Notes under the pieces: model-generated
What the model was told of the DNA's origin: nothing
Database searches by the model: none
What the model saw: only the letters and a program-made list of their open reading frames with translations
Made by a program: the position numbers and the translations under genes
Part shown: in pieces, positions 55,160 through 64,000 of the stretch
Layout: each line of letters starts with the position of its first letter
Position numbering within the stretch: the first letter of the stretch is position 1
Source of the DNA: Nematopogon swammerdamellus
Taxonomy: Eukaryota; Arthropoda; Insecta; Lepidoptera; Adelidae
NCBI GenBank assembly: GCA_946902875.1
Contig: OX336344.1
Coordinates: 22,093,791 to 22,157,790, forward strand
DNA: 64,000 nt
Direction of reading: 5' to 3'

Positions 55160-55870
55160 CCATATAAATGTGCATCTTACCAGGTGACATCATTAGGTTG
55201 AGACATTTACTTAATTATGTTGAAATATGTCAACTAAATGTGACCAATTAATCTGCGAAATTCAAAATACGCAAGTTTTCCTTGCTTGGTGGCGCGTGCG
55301 CTCTGCGCTCAGAACACCTATTCCAAGCATTACTTCTAGCCAGTGGACACTTTGACTAGTAAGCGTAAGATCGTAGGTTCGGACTTATCACTTGAAGAGA
55401 TTTCTGTCAGCCAGCCTTAAGGTGTGTTTTTTTATTTATTTTTATTTATTTATTTATACATACTTCTATATTTTACAGTTTTATGTTCTGCGAAGCCTAC
55501 AAGGCTTATCCGCAAAAGCAGTTTTATCGCCGTCTATTATTTATACAGTACTATTCTTGATGTAAATGGCCAGATTTTATACATTCATAATTATATTATT
55601 AAACTTTATATACCTAAGCAAAGCATCCTCCGAGCGCCTTTGTTGTGTGCTGTGCTGTGTGCTGCTGTGGCTGATGCGAGTAGTGTCTGTGTGACTGAAA
55701 GAGTAGTTGTGCGAGCGAGACAGTAGGTATGCATGCAGGTGTGAAAAGTTTATACCTATGAATGAATGTAGGTCATAGACGTATAAATAAAGTTATTACG
55801 ACTCTATGGTGCTAGCTAAGATAAAATGTGAAAAATTTAAATTAAACTTTTAAAATATAATTTTACATAT
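55160..55870. other. Unassigned DNA with (TTTA)n run
   Basis: (TTTA)n at about 55432-55460. A short + frame has a hydrophobic start but no recognisable domain. Nothing else supported. Confidence 0.4.
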
Positions 55871-55876
55871 GCCGTG

Positions 55877-56022
55877 CTAAATGAAAAAAGGGTATCCACC
55901 TCTCACCTTGGCGCGGTATTTCCACCGAGTCACGCAGCAGGTGGGTCTTCGTGCCTTACTTGCTGCTTTATTATATCTTGTCCGAATGCTCTGCTGGACG
56001 TGGCGGTCGGTGTTGTGTTATT
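55877..56022 (+). mobile_element. SINE family C middle fragment
   Basis: CCACCTCTCACCTTGGCGCG, GGTGGGTCTTCGTGCCTTAC, GGCGGTCGGTGTTGTGTTA. Both the head and tail are missing. Confidence 0.65.
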
Positions 56023-56690
56023 TATCTTTAATCCACATTCATTTATTATTTCAAAAAGAATGAATTCAAAATGTGCTTGTGAGGTCGATTCCACTAGGAT
56101 ATCGTCCATGAAAGGAAAATAGAATGCCAGTCCTCTTAAGGCGGAAACAAGTCTCAAACCGCGCTACCCGAGCACTGATGATTGAAACACGAGCCGTATG
56201 CATATATAAATAGGTGCGAGATTCACTCTACTCGTGCGGTGGCTGATACGTCGCGCCTACGATGAACGTTTGCGCGAAAATCACACTATACATTAAATTT
56301 CACGTGTTGGAAAGATGGAAAAAAGTATTTTTTTAACTACGATTGTAGGGAAAAATGTTATCTATATTTCTATGAGGATCTTGTATTGAAACAATTTATG
56401 TTTCTCAAGAGAATTTAACTTGAAAGTACAATTTTCGAACTTTTCGTTATTTTTTTGGAGATTTATTGAACACCTTTCCAAAGTAGTAAAATATATATTT
56501 TTTATCTATTTTTGTTAACTATAGACGAATACATAACATATTTTTACAGATTTTTTAACTTTACCAATAGCTCAACAATTTCGTTTAAAGTTGACCTTTT
56601 GAGTCTTATTTGCGCCTTAGCTTGATGTATGAATGATGTATAGCGTGCGGTATGTATGTATGTTTAGTCTTTATTTGTTCTCTCTATCGC
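56023..56690. other. AT-rich DNA, no gene
   Basis: A short minus-strand frame (55930-56157) overlaps SINE sequence and may be a degenerate LINE piece. Otherwise nothing recognised. Confidence 0.4.
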
Positions 56691-56697
56691 TATCTCG

Positions 56698-57048
56698 TCA
56701 GCCTCGGTAGCTCATTGGTGTGGTCGGTCAACTGTCGTTAAGCAACCCTGAGCGCGGTCAGTACTTGGATGGGTGACCGCTCGACCGTGGTTCGGATTCC
56801 ACGTAAAACTTTAGTAGGTCCCTTCCCTTCTTACCTTACTAGGTGGTAGGGTATATCCCGCCTGGGTTGATACCACCGCACTGAAACGTCGGTCGAAACG
56901 GCTATGTAAACAGTTTTTTTCAGTTCAGTGTAGGCGACATGAAATTAAGGGAAGCACTGACATGGCACCTAGTTCACCGGGTGTTATGGGCTGACATCGC
57001 GGATGTTGTAGCTGATGTAGCCAACCGTGTCAGTTCCCATAAAAAAAA
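56698..57048 (+). mobile_element. SINE family A, full length, tRNA/5S composite head
   Basis: GTCAGCCTCGGTAGCTCATT (A box region), GTTAAGCAACCCTGAGCGCG then CAGTACTTGGATGGGTGACC (5S-like), GTGGTTCGGATTCCACG (B box). Then the body (TAGGTCCCTTCCCTTCTTAC; GGTCGAAACGGCTATGTAAA) and the tail CAGTTCCCATAAAAAAAATA. It ends about 125 bases upstream of the TATA box at 57172. Confidence 0.85.
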
Positions 57049-57171
57049 TAAAACAAATTCTATGCTTCACATTTCAATATTGACACGGCGACACTGCGGC
57101 TAACTTGGAATCGCTTAGCTTCGAAAGTCCGCCCGGCTGGCCGCCCAGTTTGCCGCCCACCGCGTTGAACG

Positions 57172-57208
57172 TATAAAAGTGCGTGTTGCACCCGCGTTAA
57201 GTTCAGTT
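57172..57208 (+). promoter_or_regulatory. RNA polymerase II core promoter (TATA + initiator)
   Basis: TATAAAA at 57172-57178 and TCAGTT at 57203-57208, with the predicted start A at 57205. That is a 33-base spacing, as usual for arthropod promoters. A DPE-like GGTCGC lies at about +30. The region upstream (57110-57170) is GC-rich in otherwise AT-rich DNA. Confidence 0.7.
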
Positions 57209-57303
57209 AAGTTCGGGAAGTCTCGAGTTGCCTGGTCGCTCCGAGTCGATTGCCGGAAAACTTCCCGATACAGCACTTCTCTCTACTGATCGCTGATAAC
57301 AAG
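57205..57303 (+). other. Noncoding first exon with splice donor
   Basis: 99 bases from the predicted start to AACAAG, followed by the near-consensus donor GTAAGTAAG at 57304. No ATG in the exon, so it would be 5' UTR. No downstream coding exon is recognised in the remaining 6.7 kb, so the gene body probably lies beyond the window. Product unknown. Confidence 0.6.
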
Positions 57304-57469
57304 GTAAGTAAGTGCATTTGATTAAATGAGGATTTTTTTGTGTGATTCATATTTATTTGTGATGAATATGTAAGTAATTTTTTCCGCCTCTGTATAAACA
57401 TTTTCAGGAAGATTTAAAAATGTTATAATTTTTGTTTCTGAATGTATTGGGTTTTAAATTACTGTGGTT

Positions 57470-57602
57470 GTTAAGCATGATTGAAAATTTTAAGGCTTTA
57501 CTCAAGTATATGGGCCATACGTTTGGCCCTAAACATCGAGCCGCATAGCTCGAAGAACGACCACTGCGAGTAAAGCCGTAAAATGTTTAATAATATTCTG
57601 GA
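57470..57602. mobile_element. Partial relative of the 40957 MITE
   Basis: AGGCTTTACTC and GAGTAAAGCC inverted ends, GGGCCATACGTTTGGCCC, and GAGCCGCATAGCTCGAAGAA. Half of the palindrome is missing. It lies within the intron expected after exon 57205-57303. Confidence 0.6.
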
Positions 57603-57659
57603 TATATTTAAATAAAAAAAATCGCGTTTTATTATTTTAATAAAAAAGTTTTTGTTTAT

Positions 57660-57772
57660 TTTTTTTGTATGCAAACTTGACACGGTTGCCTACATCACCT
57701 ACAACGTCCGTGATGTCAGCCCATAACACCGGGTGAACTAGGTGCCATGTCAGTGCTTCCCTTAATTTCGTT
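57660..57772 (-). mobile_element. SINE family A 3' end, reverse
   Basis: A T-run, then TGACACGGTTGCCTACATCA and ATGTCAGTGCTTCCCTTAAT, where it is truncated. Confidence 0.7.
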
Positions 57773-58584
57773 GTAAATTAGCTCAAATAGTTTTAAAATG
57801 TTGCTTATCCATAAAGCCAGGTATGTCTATGTATATTATGTGCAACAAAGTAATTTTTTTTATTTAAATTTAATAATTATTTAACTCCTCACAGAATCGT
57901 CCGATTCTGAGAGGCTTGCTACCCGATTATACACGATAGCGACGAGCCCTCTCTTTGTGACTAAACGATTCTTTAAATTCTCAGATTTATGTTGTTTGAG
58001 ATTTTTCGACTTTAGTCACGCCATAGTCCCGAACTATAACTGTGAAGGTTCAAGTACTTGTATGCGCTACGATGCAACTTCTTTTAAAGTACCGGCCCCG
58101 CACGGTATTAACTACATTGTTTGACAAAGGCTTTTTACACCTGATACACTTAATTAATAAGTCTTTGTAGTCAGAGCTCTCAGCAAAATTGTTAATCTTG
58201 CTCTCAAGCTGTGTTTTCGATAGACTGTAAGCGATGTTTTTATGTGGCTAGTCACTGAAGTGACCACCTGTAATAATAATATGTAGGTATAAAATAAAAA
58301 ATACCCTGCGAAGTTTCTTCTCGGTTCTTCTTCGTGGGTGTAATCGAACCGGATAGAACAAATTGTGACAAGTTCGAGTGCAGTCTAACTGCCATATGAA
58401 TGATCAATAAACAATACAACAATACAATACAATACATTTCAAGTGTCAGAAGTTTAACCAATAACAATTTGGTCATTGTTATAGAAAAACTTTTCTTTGT
58501 AGACGAGATCTCTCGCGTATCAAAGTACTAAAAACAATAATAATATAACACAGAAAGGATAGAGTAAGAAATTTTCTTCTCAGA
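57773..58584. other. AT-rich DNA, no gene
   Basis: A 25-base SINE head scrap (TTAAAGTACCGGCCCCGCAC) lies at about 58083. No exon recognised. Confidence 0.45.
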
Positions 58585-58594
58585 CAAGCTTAGA

Positions 58595-58868
58595 GTAAAA
58601 AAAAACTATATTAAAAAAAACATTGCACCGACTTCAAAAAACAACTAGAACTTAAATGTGTTAAATAATATTTTGATTCATATTCGGACCCTTGAGTTGA
58701 AGGCGGTACAAAAGCACAAAAGGGGTCCATCTATAAATTTTCAGTTGTCCTTTTGTACCGCCTTTAACTGAAGGTTTCGAATATGAATCAAAATATTATT
58801 TAACACTTTTAAGTTCTAGTTGTTTTTTGAAGTCGGTGCAATGTTTTTTTTAATATAGTTTTTTTATT
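58595..58868. mobile_element. Foldback element with about 110-base arms
   Basis: ACTATATTAAAAAAAACATT against AATGTTTTTTTTAATATAGT, and TTTGATTCATATTCG against CGAATATGAATCAAA. The loop is about 35 bases around GGGGTCCATCTATAAATTTT. It is related in style to the foldbacks at 34.5 and 35.5 kb (GTTGAAGGCGGT motif). Confidence 0.75.
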
Positions 58869-59334
58869 TCACACTTTTTAGTTATATCACACAACAAGTT
58901 CTGCGTAGGATTTGGCGACGACGACGGTGTGATTTGTACACACTTAACAGCCCATATCGTGAAAACTACTGAACTGATTTCGATTAAACTTGCACTATTC
59001 CCTAAGATGGAAGATACTTAATCCAATAAATTATGAAAATTCGATTTCTAGTTTCCGAGAAATTCGTAGACAAACATACATAGATACATGCATACAAACA
59101 TACACAAACTTATGAAATTTGGCGCACCTGTTTAGAAGCCCACATAGACTAACATATACGAATATTGTGCAATTTCAATGATATTACATACATACGGGTC
59201 GAACTTTTTTTGAAGAAGTCGGTTAAAAACCGGCCAAGTGCGAGTCCGACTCGGACACCAAGTAATTAAGTACCATGCTTGTAGCTCATAAAAGTGCTTA
59301 CTTAAAAGTATGCTAAAAAATCCTTTAATTCTGC

Positions 59335-60462
59335 ATGGACAAGTATGTATGTATATACTTAGGTATTATGTATTATATAAACTGTTATTCATATGTATTT
59401 AATTTCATCTTGCTTTCTCTTAACCTATCTCCGGTGACACTTGACTGGTTTGAGTCTTATGTTCGCGGGCGTCAGCAGTGTGTTAGAACAGACAATGAAT
59501 TTTCTAGCTGGAATAACCTCGCTGCTGGCGTACCCCAGGGTGGTGTGTTATCTCCTTTATTGTTTTCTATATTTATAAATCTCATTACCAAACTTCTAGC
59601 ATCCTGCTACCACCTGTACGCCGATGACTTACAGCTTTACTTACACGCGACTTTGGATAATTTATCCCAAACAATCAATAGCATGAACCTTGACTTGCAA
59701 TGCGTGCACACATGGACTAAATCTTTTGGCCTCAACGTCAATCCAATTAAATCGCAGGCAATGATTGTTGGCAGTGCAAGACAACTGTCGAAGGTTGACA
59801 CTGTCACCTTGCCCGCGGTTACATATAATGGTATTTTAATTCCTTTCTCTAAGACAGTAAAAAACCTGGGCATCCTCATGGACCAAACACTGTCGTGGGT
59901 GCCTCAGGTTAATGAGGTCAGTCGGAAGGTCTTTGGTGCTGCGCACTCCCTAAGACGCCTACAGAACTTTCTCCCAGTTTCCACCAAGATTGCTCTAGCA
60001 CAATCTCTCTTACTCCCAATTCTTGACTATGCGGATGTCTGCTACCTGGATTTGACCGAAATTCTTCTTGACAAGCTTGAACGCTTGCAGAACCTATGCA
60101 TCCGGTTCATATTTGGTCTGCGTAAGTACGACCATGTCTCCCAGTACCGAGCTCGGCTTGAATGGCTTCCAATTCGTCTCCGTAGGAACTGTCATATCCT
60201 TAGTCTTTTATATGGCGTATTAAACAATCCTAACGCTCCCAACTACCTTCGTTCTCGCTTCCTCCCCCTATCCTCTCACGGTCTTCTTCTCGGTTCTAGT
60301 GATGATAACATCCTAGGGATTCCACGTCACGCTTCTGGTTTTTACACCGATTCATTTACTGTCCATTCTGCTCGTCGATGGAACTCGCTGCCGCACTACG
60401 TCCGTCACTCCCAAACTGTAAACTCTTTTAAAAAGTCATTGAAGAAATTCTACCTTCATTAA
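59335..60462 (+). CDS. Non-LTR retrotransposon reverse transcriptase, C-terminal two-thirds
   Basis: A 375-codon intact frame. Recognisable similarity begins near residue 30 (LSPVTLDWFESYVRGRQQCV, about 59421). RT motifs follow in order: AAGVPQGGVLSPLLFSIFI, the catalytic YADDLQLYLH, LNVNPIKSQAMIVG, and YNGILIPFSKTVKNLGILMD (RT thumb). Then comes the post-RT region with LPILDYADVCYLD and the end ARRWNSLPHYVRHSQTV. The layout fits Jockey/CR1-type LINEs. The endonuclease domain and RT fingers are absent, so this is a 5'-truncated insertion. Residues 1-29 come from flanking DNA. Nearly intact coding suggests a recent copy. Confidence 0.85.
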   Translation: MDKYVCIYLGIMYYINCYSYVFNFILLSLNLSPVTLDWFESYVRGRQQCVRTDNEFSSWNNLAAGVPQGGVLSPLLFSIFINLITKLLASCYHLYADDLQLYLHATLDNLSQTINSMNLDLQCVHTWTKSFGLNVNPIKSQAMIVGSARQLSKVDTVTLPAVTYNGILIPFSKTVKNLGILMDQTLSWVPQVNEVSRKVFGAAHSLRRLQNFLPVSTKIALAQSLLLPILDYADVCYLDLTEILLDKLERLQNLCIRFIFGLRKYDHVSQYRARLEWLPIRLRRNCHILSLLYGVLNNPNAPNYLRSRFLPLSSHGLLLGSSDDNILGIPRHASGFYTDSFTVHSARRWNSLPHYVRHSQTVNSFKKSLKKFYLH

Positions 60463-60812
60463 TTTTGCCTATTTGTATTCACTAATGGATTAGTATAGTA
60501 TGTATTATTTGTATGTAGTATCTAAGTTCTATATATGTTTATGTTTTTGTATTTTATGTATTGTATAAATAGGTATGTATGTCACATGTAGGTATATTTA
60601 TAGAATAATTCCTCCTCCCTTTCGCTTGCACTACCCATATTTCTTTCTCTGTATTTTATTCCTCATCACATCACCCAAAGGTTGACTGGAAGAAATCACT
60701 TGTAGTGATAAGTCCGCCTTTGCGCACTGCTGTATTTCTTGTTTCTTGTCGTGTACTGTTCTTCCTTCAATTTGTGTGCAATAAAGAGTTTCTATTCTAT
60801 TCTATTCATTTA
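60463..60812 (+). mobile_element. LINE 3' UTR and pentanucleotide tail
   Basis: CCAAAGGTTGACTGGAAGAA, AAGTCCGCCTTTGCGCACTG, CAATAAAGAGTTTCTATTCT, then (TATTC)n. The 3' UTR resembles that at 61187-61325, which ends in (TCTA)n. Confidence 0.7.
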
Positions 60813-60849
60813 TAAATAGTAATTTATACATTTAATTAACTAGTACGTG

Positions 60850-61062
60850 CAGTCCGCGCGCGAGCTCCGAGGAATCGGTGTTTGTGGAAATTAATTTATT
60901 ATAGAATTTGTATAGAATTTTAATATTATACATTTGTATAATATTACTCGCCTAGTATAGTATAATCATCACAAAATGTGAATCTCCACAAAAATTCTAT
61001 AGAAATTCTATAATAAATTAATTTCCACAAATACCGATTCCTCGGAGCTCGCGCGCGGACTG
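60850..61062. mobile_element. MITE with about 60-70-base TIRs
   Basis: CAGTCCGCGCGCGAGCTCCG and its inverse CGGAGCTCGCGCGCGGACTG at the ends. Arms continue through GTGGAAATTAATTTATTATA. 213 bases. The short GTAC flanks are inconclusive as a target duplication. Confidence 0.7.
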
Positions 61063-61179
61063 TACTTATATGTAGTGTATATTATAGTTTATCATAGTTA
61101 TTTTCCTTATATTATATTTTACATTCCCACACTCAAGTCTTTTGCTACTACCTACTTATATCTCACAACATACGACTCT

Positions 61180-61297
61180 CAAACATCCAAAGGTTCACTG
61201 GGAGAAATACCTGCAAGGGATAAGTCCGCCTTTGCCCCTCATGTAAATTACTTATTGTTTGTTTAGGTAAAATGGCTTTTTGGAGCCATAAAGTATT

Positions 61298-61328
<31 letters not shown>
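61180..61328 (+). mobile_element. LINE 3' end with (TCTA)n tail
   Basis: CAAAGGTTCACTGGGAGAAA, GATAAGTCCGCCTTTGCCCC, TTTTGGAGCCATAAAGTATT, then (TCTA)n to 61327. A severely 5'-truncated relative of the 59.4-kb element. Confidence 0.65.
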
Positions 61329-61556
61329 GATGTGTGATCCCTAGGTTCAGTAGTCAATGGACTGTGGTTACAAACATTAACAATTTAACTACATTTCAAG
61401 TGCCAAAAGTTTGACATTGTTATAGAAGAAATTTTCTTTGCAGACGAGTTCGCGAGCGCATCAAAACAAAAAATTGTGATCTGGATGTCTAAATATTATA
61501 TCTGTCTGTATTTTTTTGATTTCGTAATGGCCGCTATTTATCTGAAGGAAAACATT

Positions 61557-62028
61557 GTTTTTTTATGAAAACTCACACGGTTGACTAGATCACATACAAC
61601 TTCGGTGATGTCAGCCCATAACATTGGGTGAACTAGGTTTAGTGCTTCCGTTCATTTCGTGTCGGCTACACTGAACTAGACGGAAAACACGAACTATTTA
61701 CATAGCCGTTTCGACCGACGTTTCACTCAGTGCGGTGGTATCAAATCGGGCGGGATGAACCCTACCACCTAGCAAGGTAAGAAGGGAAGGGACCTACATT
61801 TTTACGTGGAATTCGAACCACGGTCAGTCTCCAGCGGTCGAGCGATGACCCATCCGAGTAATGAAATTAAATCAAATCAAAATATATTCATTGCACTTGA
61901 AAACATTTTTTGCAAAAGGTACTAGCTTAACACCGTAGGCGTTCTCTCCCAGCCAACCGAGTACTGACCGCGCCCAGGTGTGCTTAACAACAGTCGACCG
62001 ACCGCACCACTGAGCTACTGAGGCTGAA
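61557..62028 (-). mobile_element. SINE family A with tRNA/5S head, reverse, split by a LINE fragment
   Basis: A T-run, then GTGATGTCAGCCCATAACAT, body, GAACCACGGTCAGTCTCCAG. The insert at 61862-61950 follows, and the 5S-like part (CCGAGTACTGACCGCGCCCA) and A box (CACTGAGCTACTGAGGCT) continue after it. Confidence 0.75.
61862..61950 (-). mobile_element. LINE 3' end inserted in the SINE
   Basis: On the minus strand it ends in a TTTTGATTTGATTTAAT tail. The SINE motif CCGAGTA(A/C)TGA is present on both sides, an 11-base target duplication with one mismatch. Confidence 0.6.
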
Positions 62029-62560
62029 CTATAGCATTACGTAGCGCAAAGCAACCGCGCACTCGTTATGCGTGCTAGAAGGGAATCGCTACGGAACCCT
62101 CTGCGTAAGATTCAATATGGAACAAATTGACTGAACGCAGAAGATTGTCATATCTACAATATTTTTTTTTTTTATATATATTTTTTTCAAATTTGGAAAA
62201 ACCAACAGGAATTTACGTTCAGAACACAAGGTATTACAAGATAAAACTGAGTATGTAAAAACCCAGCAACGTTTGTAAGGTGAAGTAAGTAAGAATGCAG
62301 AAGGACAGGAATACAGAATACTTGAGACATGAACATGAAACAAACAATCAAACATAAACCTTCAAATAACACAAAGACGAACAGACGGAAAGAAATAAAG
62401 GAGAGAAAGAGATATAGAGAGAAACAGATGAAAGAGACATACAGTACACTACGTCTATATGAAACTACTCTTTGGTTTACTTACCTAATGTAAACTATTC
62501 AGATTCAGATTCAGATATTTATTTCGCCATAAACAACACACAAGAATAACAATATTACAT
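62029..62560. other. AT-rich DNA, no gene
   Basis: Long T-runs (62162) and a (CAGATT)n scrap at about 62500-62515 next to ATTTATTTCGCCATAAA, a typical LINE 3' end in reverse. No exon recognised. Confidence 0.4.
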
Positions 62561-62571
62561 TGAGACATATG

Positions 62572-62735
62572 CAAATCGGTACAAATCGGTTCTGCAGATC
62601 CTTTCTCCACAGAACCGGCAAACTCTGGAACGCTCTACCTGCCCACATATTTCCCCCCAAGTATAGTCTCGGGTCCTTCAAGAGAGGCGTGAATGGGCAC
62701 CTGTCAGGCCGGTATAGCATTCGCAGCCCCCAGCA
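62572..62735 (+). pseudogene. LINE ORF2 C-terminal fragment
   Basis: The + frame reads GTNRFCRSFLHRTGKLWNAL, PAHIFPPKYSLGSFKRGVNG, HLSGRYSIRSPQ, the conserved Jockey/CR1-type C-terminus. Unlike the 14.6- and 48.5-kb copies, it keeps a continuous frame. Confidence 0.7.
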
Positions 62736-63027
62736 ATTTAATAGTTTGTATTTTTTTAGAGTGATTAGTATAAAATTTCGGAATTGCAAGTAAAAGTAAT
62801 TTTGGTAAAAACGTGAACGTACACGAATCAATACAAATAGATTTGATTTTGCTAAAAAACTGGAAAAGCTTTAAACAATCCATCATCGCCTAAAACCGAA
62901 GTTTAGTCCAAAACTCATCCGTCAACTCTTCTAACTGATAGGCGGTGAAATTACCCCTTCGGCCGCCTACGTAACCATAGTTTCGTACGTAACCGGTTTC
63001 GTAAGAGGCCTTTTTATTACAACATAC
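62736..63027. other. No feature seen
   Basis: AT-rich sequence after the LINE fragment. Only short, unsupported frames. Confidence 0.4.
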
Positions 63028-63286
63028 CAACAAACCCTACAGCCATACCACACGCTGTATTCCGCGACAATCGGGTTAAGCAGAGTAATAGATGTTGTGC
63101 TGCAAGGAATTGCAGCACAACACCGGCGGCCACGTTTCGCAAAGTATTCGGACAAGACGGACTATGGAAGGACCGCGCCAAGGTGAAATGTGGGTAAGCG
63201 CCGCCTTTGGTCGCCTTTTACTATATGCACGGGGAGAGATGCAGTGGGGCTATTCTCTTTAAGTACCGGCCCCACACGGTACATTT
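63028..63286 (-). mobile_element. SINE family C, reverse
   Basis: CACACGCTGTATTCCGCGAC, GCAGCACAACACCGGCGGCC, then GCACGGGGAGAGATGCAGTG and CCGGCCCCACACGGTAC. Its middle is shortened. Confidence 0.7.
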
Positions 63287-63287
63287 C

Positions 63288-63475
63288 AGTCTGACTGATG
63301 GCTGAGTCCGAGAACCACAATGCTCCGACGACCCAATATTATCCCGAAAAGGTGACATACCGGAGATTTTGGAGTTTAATTGCTGGCTATTACAGAGATC
63401 AGAACACAACCTAGGCTGCTATGCGTTCAGTACGGTGGTATCAACCAACCCAGTCGGCTACAATTAGATTTCATC
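63288..63475 (-). mobile_element. SINE family B, reverse
   Basis: GACTGATGGCTGAGTCCGAG, ATTGCTGGCTATTACAGAGA, CCCAGTCGGCTACAATTAGA. It directly abuts the family C copy. Confidence 0.65.
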
Positions 63476-63477
63476 AT

Positions 63478-63645
63478 GTTTAGGGTTCCGTATGCGTCGT
63501 ACGTCGTATGAAGCATTTTAACTAATCGTGAATTTTAACTAATAAGAAGAATCTCATAAAACACGCCATAGATTGTGTGAGTGGCACTGGCGATACGGAA
63601 CCCTCGGTGTGTGAGGTCGACTTGCACTTGGCCGGTTTTTTTTTA
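63478..63645 (-). mobile_element. Dispersed repeat D, reverse, short
   Basis: TAGGGTTCCGTATGCGTCGT near the left edge, then CGATACGGAACCCTCGGTGT and GACTTGCACTTGGCCGGTTT at the right edge. Confidence 0.65.
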
Positions 63646-64000
63646 ATGAGTAGCAGCCTTCATCCGACATCCATATTGCCTACTTTCATCATAATTATTA
63701 TTTTGCCATTTCATATAAAAGTGAAATTTTATCTCTTCACAAATATGACTCTTCTCAAAATGATTCCCATATATCCGTTGGAAAAACTTTTCTCAACCTT
63801 AAAATTAAATATTTGTTACAGAAAATTTAGCAGTTATATTATTATATTTTTAAAATTTCCCTAATTAAAAAAAATTAAAAAACAGTACCTACCTCTGTAA
63901 ATTAATTAGTATTAATTAATTGGATGGCGCAAACTTTTTTCCTGCATTTTGAAGCTTTGGCATTTACTGGTATTTAGTAATTAGTTAAACCTAAGTTGTA
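63646..64000. other. AT-rich end of window, no gene seen
   Basis: A 95-codon + frame (63577-63864) is hydrophobic and AT-driven and has no domain. It begins inside a dispersed repeat. Confidence 0.45.

Overview
The window looks like nuclear DNA from a moth or butterfly (Lepidoptera). It is AT-rich and intron-rich, and it is crowded with repeat types that are common in lepidopteran genomes. These include a dispersed repeat opening with GGCCAAGTGCGAGT, Helitron-like (LEP1-type) ends, several poly-A-tailed SINEs, Jockey/CR1-type LINE fragments and a gypsy/errantivirus-type LTR element. Species cannot be told from the sequence.

Layout. 1-2.3 kb: unassigned DNA with a 42-bp minisatellite. 2.3-8.0 kb: the only cellular protein gene I can support, the 3' part (nine exons, + strand) of a leucine-rich-repeat surface protein. 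It ends in an LRR C-terminal cysteine cap and a hydrophobic tail of the kind that directs GPI anchoring (chaoptin-like). 8-26 kb: intergenic DNA made of SINEs of three related families, small inverted-repeat elements and LINE fragments. 26.2-35.0 kb: a probable hAT-type inverted-repeat transposon with an 8-bp target duplication. A 4.6-kb errantivirus-like provirus (27767-32396) is nested in it, with intact, apparently identical LTRs but an internally deleted pol and a broken env. 32.35-40.2 kb: a nearly identical tandem duplication of about 3.92 kb. It starts inside the provirus 5' LTR and is joined by a 16-bp filler. 40-49 kb: SINEs, foldback elements and a deep nest (Helitron-like element containing a TIR element containing another Helitron-like array containing a LINE remnant). 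49.3-50.3 kb: a 26-bp minisatellite of about 39 copies. 50-57 kb: more dispersed repeats, a 500-bp purine tract and a small MITE. 57.2 kb: a textbook TATA/Inr core promoter followed by a noncoding first exon with a strong splice donor, probably the start of a gene whose coding exons lie off the window. 57.3-64 kb: foldbacks, a 5'-truncated LINE with an intact 375-codon frame, and SINEs.

The genes here do not form a pathway. The main biology is (a) one neuronal/adhesion-type LRR gene, (b) one isolated promoter, and (c) a record of nested transposition. The most distinctive items are a SINE whose head carries a 5S-rRNA-like box A/IE/box C segment between a tRNA-like A box and B box, the swapping of head and tail modules among SINE families, and the filler-joined tandem duplication that captured a piece of LTR. 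No complete new biological system is evident. All coordinates were read by eye, and repeat edges are accurate to perhaps 5-20 bases unless a target duplication or splice site fixes them.
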